Assembly: GCF_040807025.1 (NCBI RefSeq)
Contig: NC_090981.1
Location: 5,406,501-5,470,500 of the forward strand
DNA length: 64,000 bases
Reading direction: 5' to 3'
DNA from: Struthio camelus
Lineage: Eukaryota; Chordata; Aves; Struthioniformes; Struthionidae
Part shown: piece after piece, positions 61,257 to 64,000 of the stretch
Position numbering within the stretch: the stretch's first letter is position 1
Layout of the letters: the number at the start of each line of letters is the position of its first letter
Translations under genes and position numbers: made by a program
The notes under the pieces: model-generated
What the model was told of the DNA's origin: nothing
Database searches by the model: none
Seen by the model: only the letters and a program-made list of their open reading frames with translations

Positions 61257-64000
61257 AGTGCCTAATCTTGGATCCAGAGTGCCTTGCTACACAAAACAGG
61301 GTGCTTACATGGATACAAACTCACTCTGGTATCTCAGATCTACGCAATGGAATGGGTAATTTGTTTTGGGAGCTCAAGCAACACATTTTTCCAAAATGAT
61401 ACAGATAGTAGTGCACAGAATAAATTTTAGTTGTTAAGTTTACAGGGACATCCTTGATTCCTGATAATAGACTCCATTAGACCCTGTGCTCAGGGAGTGA
61501 CAGGTTCTGACCATTCCAGCAGTTTCATGCAACAAAAACTTAACCTTCAGCATCAACTAATCAAGGTGACTTGAGTGTCAGTTGTGTCAGTTGCCACACA
61601 TTGCTTTCCTTTTTTTTTAACCTAATTTTTTTACCTTAAGGGTTACATCTTGCACTCTGCACCCATGCAAGAAAAACTTATTTAAAAAAAAGTCACTTTG
61701 ACTCCCCTGTGGTTTGTCATCACACTCAAAGTCTCCTTTTATGTAATTGATCCTGACCATGCAGGGATTTCCTTTGGAAAAATGCATCAAGACAGAAATG
61801 CTGATCCTATATTCTCCATATATACTTAAAGGAAAATGAAGGGCTGCACTGCATTTCCTGTCTTTCATTTCCTGTTTCCAGGTGCTTTTCAAGTTGTAGC
61901 AGTGTTTTTAAATCTCTTTAATATGGTCAGCTGACTAGCAATCTTTTTTATGGGCCTGATCCTGCTCAAATAAATTGAGTTTGCATGTGTGCCATTCAAA
62001 ATAGCAATACTGTGTGATAAATGTGCATATTCAGTCTTCAGTACATAGCAGACAGCCTAATGTATATATGCCAAATAAGTTCTGGGGTTCTCATTCAGGA
62101 CTACTATAGTGTATGTAAGGCTATTTATATATAAACATGTATCTTGACATACTGCCAAAGTCCTCGAACTGCATTTCCAAGTTGAGTTGCTAGTTTTACC
62201 AGTTTGATATAACTAGTTACAAACATGTTTCAGGAGTTACCTTCTAATTTTATTAGCTAATTTTTTAATAGGGAAAAGCAGTCTAAGTACCTATGACTTG
62301 TGCTCATATCTAATTGCAATCCAAGTTGCTGGTAAGCAACTCATTTTAATTATGGGAGCTGTCTTGAGAAACAGATTGATATGTCATACCACAAAACCCT
62401 GACTACTGTCAGTTCATGGGAGCTGTGGACAGAAATTATTTTATAGGATAAGGCCAAAATTATTAAAAAGCATGATTTCTTCTCCAAATTTACTCTTCCT
62501 TTTTCTTTTTTCTCTAATCCCAGTTATCCTTTTTATGCTAGCATCACTTTAATTCATTACTTTATTTTGCATAACTTTGACTGAGTTCAGAATCATTATT
62601 TATGTAACTGCAGTTGAACAAAATACCATGGTGGTAGTATATATACAAGAAGGAAAAATGGAAAAAAAATCCCTAAATACACTATTGATCTATACATTCT
62701 GTTCTGCTGTCTGACAGCATATATAAAGCAATGTTTTAAAAAGTGTTTTCTAGTGAGTGATACTTGGTAACAGAATTATCTTGGATCTTAAGTTCAAATC
62801 CTGAAGTTGTTACTTAGTTTCCTAACTAATAACAGAACATAACAGTAGACAATGAGACCCAGTGTCCATTGGAATTTTTAGTTTATTTCAACTAAAGAGC
62901 AATAACAAAAACATGAAGCAGATACATTTATGTTGTTCAGAATATGTTTCTCCCTGATCATAATGAGTTATACATCTAGTTAGGACTTGTATTTAAGGAG
63001 GTGTATACTTGTGTTCTTGTCTTCTATTTTTTTAAATGAATAAATCTTTTCAGAATTTTGATGTTCTTGTGATATCCACAAGATGGCATGCAATCTCTTC
63101 TTTTTCAGTATCTGCAGGTTTGGGCATAGGGTTTACAGTCTTACCTCAGTAACAGAACAGACCTTGAGAAATATTAAGTCAAGGAAGTATTTGTTTAAGA
63201 ACTACATGGTTAGTAATTTCACAGAAGTCTAACTAATGACTGATATCTCATTCTGTCAAATGGTTGTAACGTTAATCTTTTTTCTCGGTCTTTGTGATGG
63301 ATTGCTGTGATCCTACTAAAACTTAAGCCACCCTTGAAATTGGACATCTTTTTAGTAGAGTTAGTAGGCATGTTTTTTCAGAAAGTGTAATCAAATTTTA
63401 GTCATGAACATGTCTGTTAACATCTGTCAGCCCAGAGAATAGCAGATTAATAGTTCATACCTGCAATTAGAAAACTCAGGCACTATTTCAGGAAGCTAGA
63501 AAAGAACTTCTATCCTGTGCTTATGCTGCATTTCGTACAGCTATTATTGTCAGTGAAAAGTTTTTAAATATTTTTCTAGTATACATACAGCCATAGAAAC
63601 CAGAATACCAAAAACAGAGCAGGTATTGTGTCATCTGTGCAGGCCCTGTATCAGGTTACCCAATCCGTTGTGGTCTCATCACACTCACCAATATTTAATG
63701 TAATGGGGAACATACTTTGTTGATCTTGTTTTGTAATAAAGCATATGTATCTCATCACAGCTTCAGGCCAGAGCCCTTGTCTCCTGCTGTCATATTGTAA
63801 ATGAATGCATTACTAGGCACAGCTTAAGGTGAGATTAGGAATATCCTGTTTTCTGCGTGTAAAGACTGGGGAAAATAGCAATTAAATGTCTTGTGGATAC
63901 TGGGATATTCTAGGGTTGTCCTGGCCAAGCTGGAAAGTCTGATTACACTGGGCTCCGATGAAATATTCAGGAGGTGACTCAGAGAAAAGGGAGCCATGTA
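61257..64000. other. upstream flank of RFK, no gene supported
   Basis: AT-rich. A possible splice donor CTATG|GTAAAG near 61252 could belong to a divergent non-coding transcript starting in the CpG island, but nothing else supports one. GCNT1 lies on this side in human; no GCNT1 coding sequence is seen. Confidence 0.5.

Noticed and set aside
1..64000. CRISPR arrays, tRNA or rRNA genes, prokaryotic operons
   Set aside because: No regularly spaced repeats, no cloverleaf or rRNA motifs seen; the sequence is vertebrate with spliced genes.

Overview
The window is vertebrate nuclear DNA and almost certainly avian. It is AT-rich, with long GT-AG introns and three young CR1 LINE copies of the avian type. 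Its gene order matches human 9q21: PCSK5 (+) followed by RFK (-). That region is Z-linked in birds, which is general knowledge and not something the sequence shows. The species cannot be named. There is no prokaryotic or viral system here.

Region 1 (1-49886, +) is the 3' half of PCSK5, proprotein convertase 5/6. All exons seen belong to the part used only by the long membrane-anchored isoform PC5B: tandem furin-like Cys-rich repeats, then a transmembrane helix and an acidic cytosolic tail. The catalytic exons and the PC5A end must lie left of the window. Exons were placed by reading Cys-rich reading frames between splice sites, checking that intron phases join, and comparing with mammalian PC5B from memory. 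About seventeen exons can be placed. Several are broken: eight frame-changing indels, one in-frame TGA, one weak GC splice donor, one poor acceptor, one Cys-to-Arg change and one half-repeat that was not found. RFK and long CR1 reading frames in the same window are intact, so poor sequence quality is a less likely cause. Loss of the PC5B isoform is the main finding.

Region 2 (49887-56325) lies between the two convergent genes. It holds the PCSK5 3' flank, a young CR1 copy, and the RFK 3' UTR with unusual poly-G/poly-C runs.

Region 3 (56326-60507, -) is a complete four-exon RFK (riboflavin kinase) coding sequence of 155 codons plus stop. Its CpG-island promoter, about 60150-61120, has a perfect palindromic NRF-1 site and an ETS site. 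No coding gene could be supported in 61257-64000.

The repeat landscape is three near-identical sense CR1 copies (about 12025-12965, 20918-22052, 50538-51512), one old CR1 (about 25500-25975), a decayed non-CR1 LINE reverse transcriptase (about 35960-36640), MIR-like SINE remnants, a (TG)n microsatellite and a large inverted repeat at 11720-11990.
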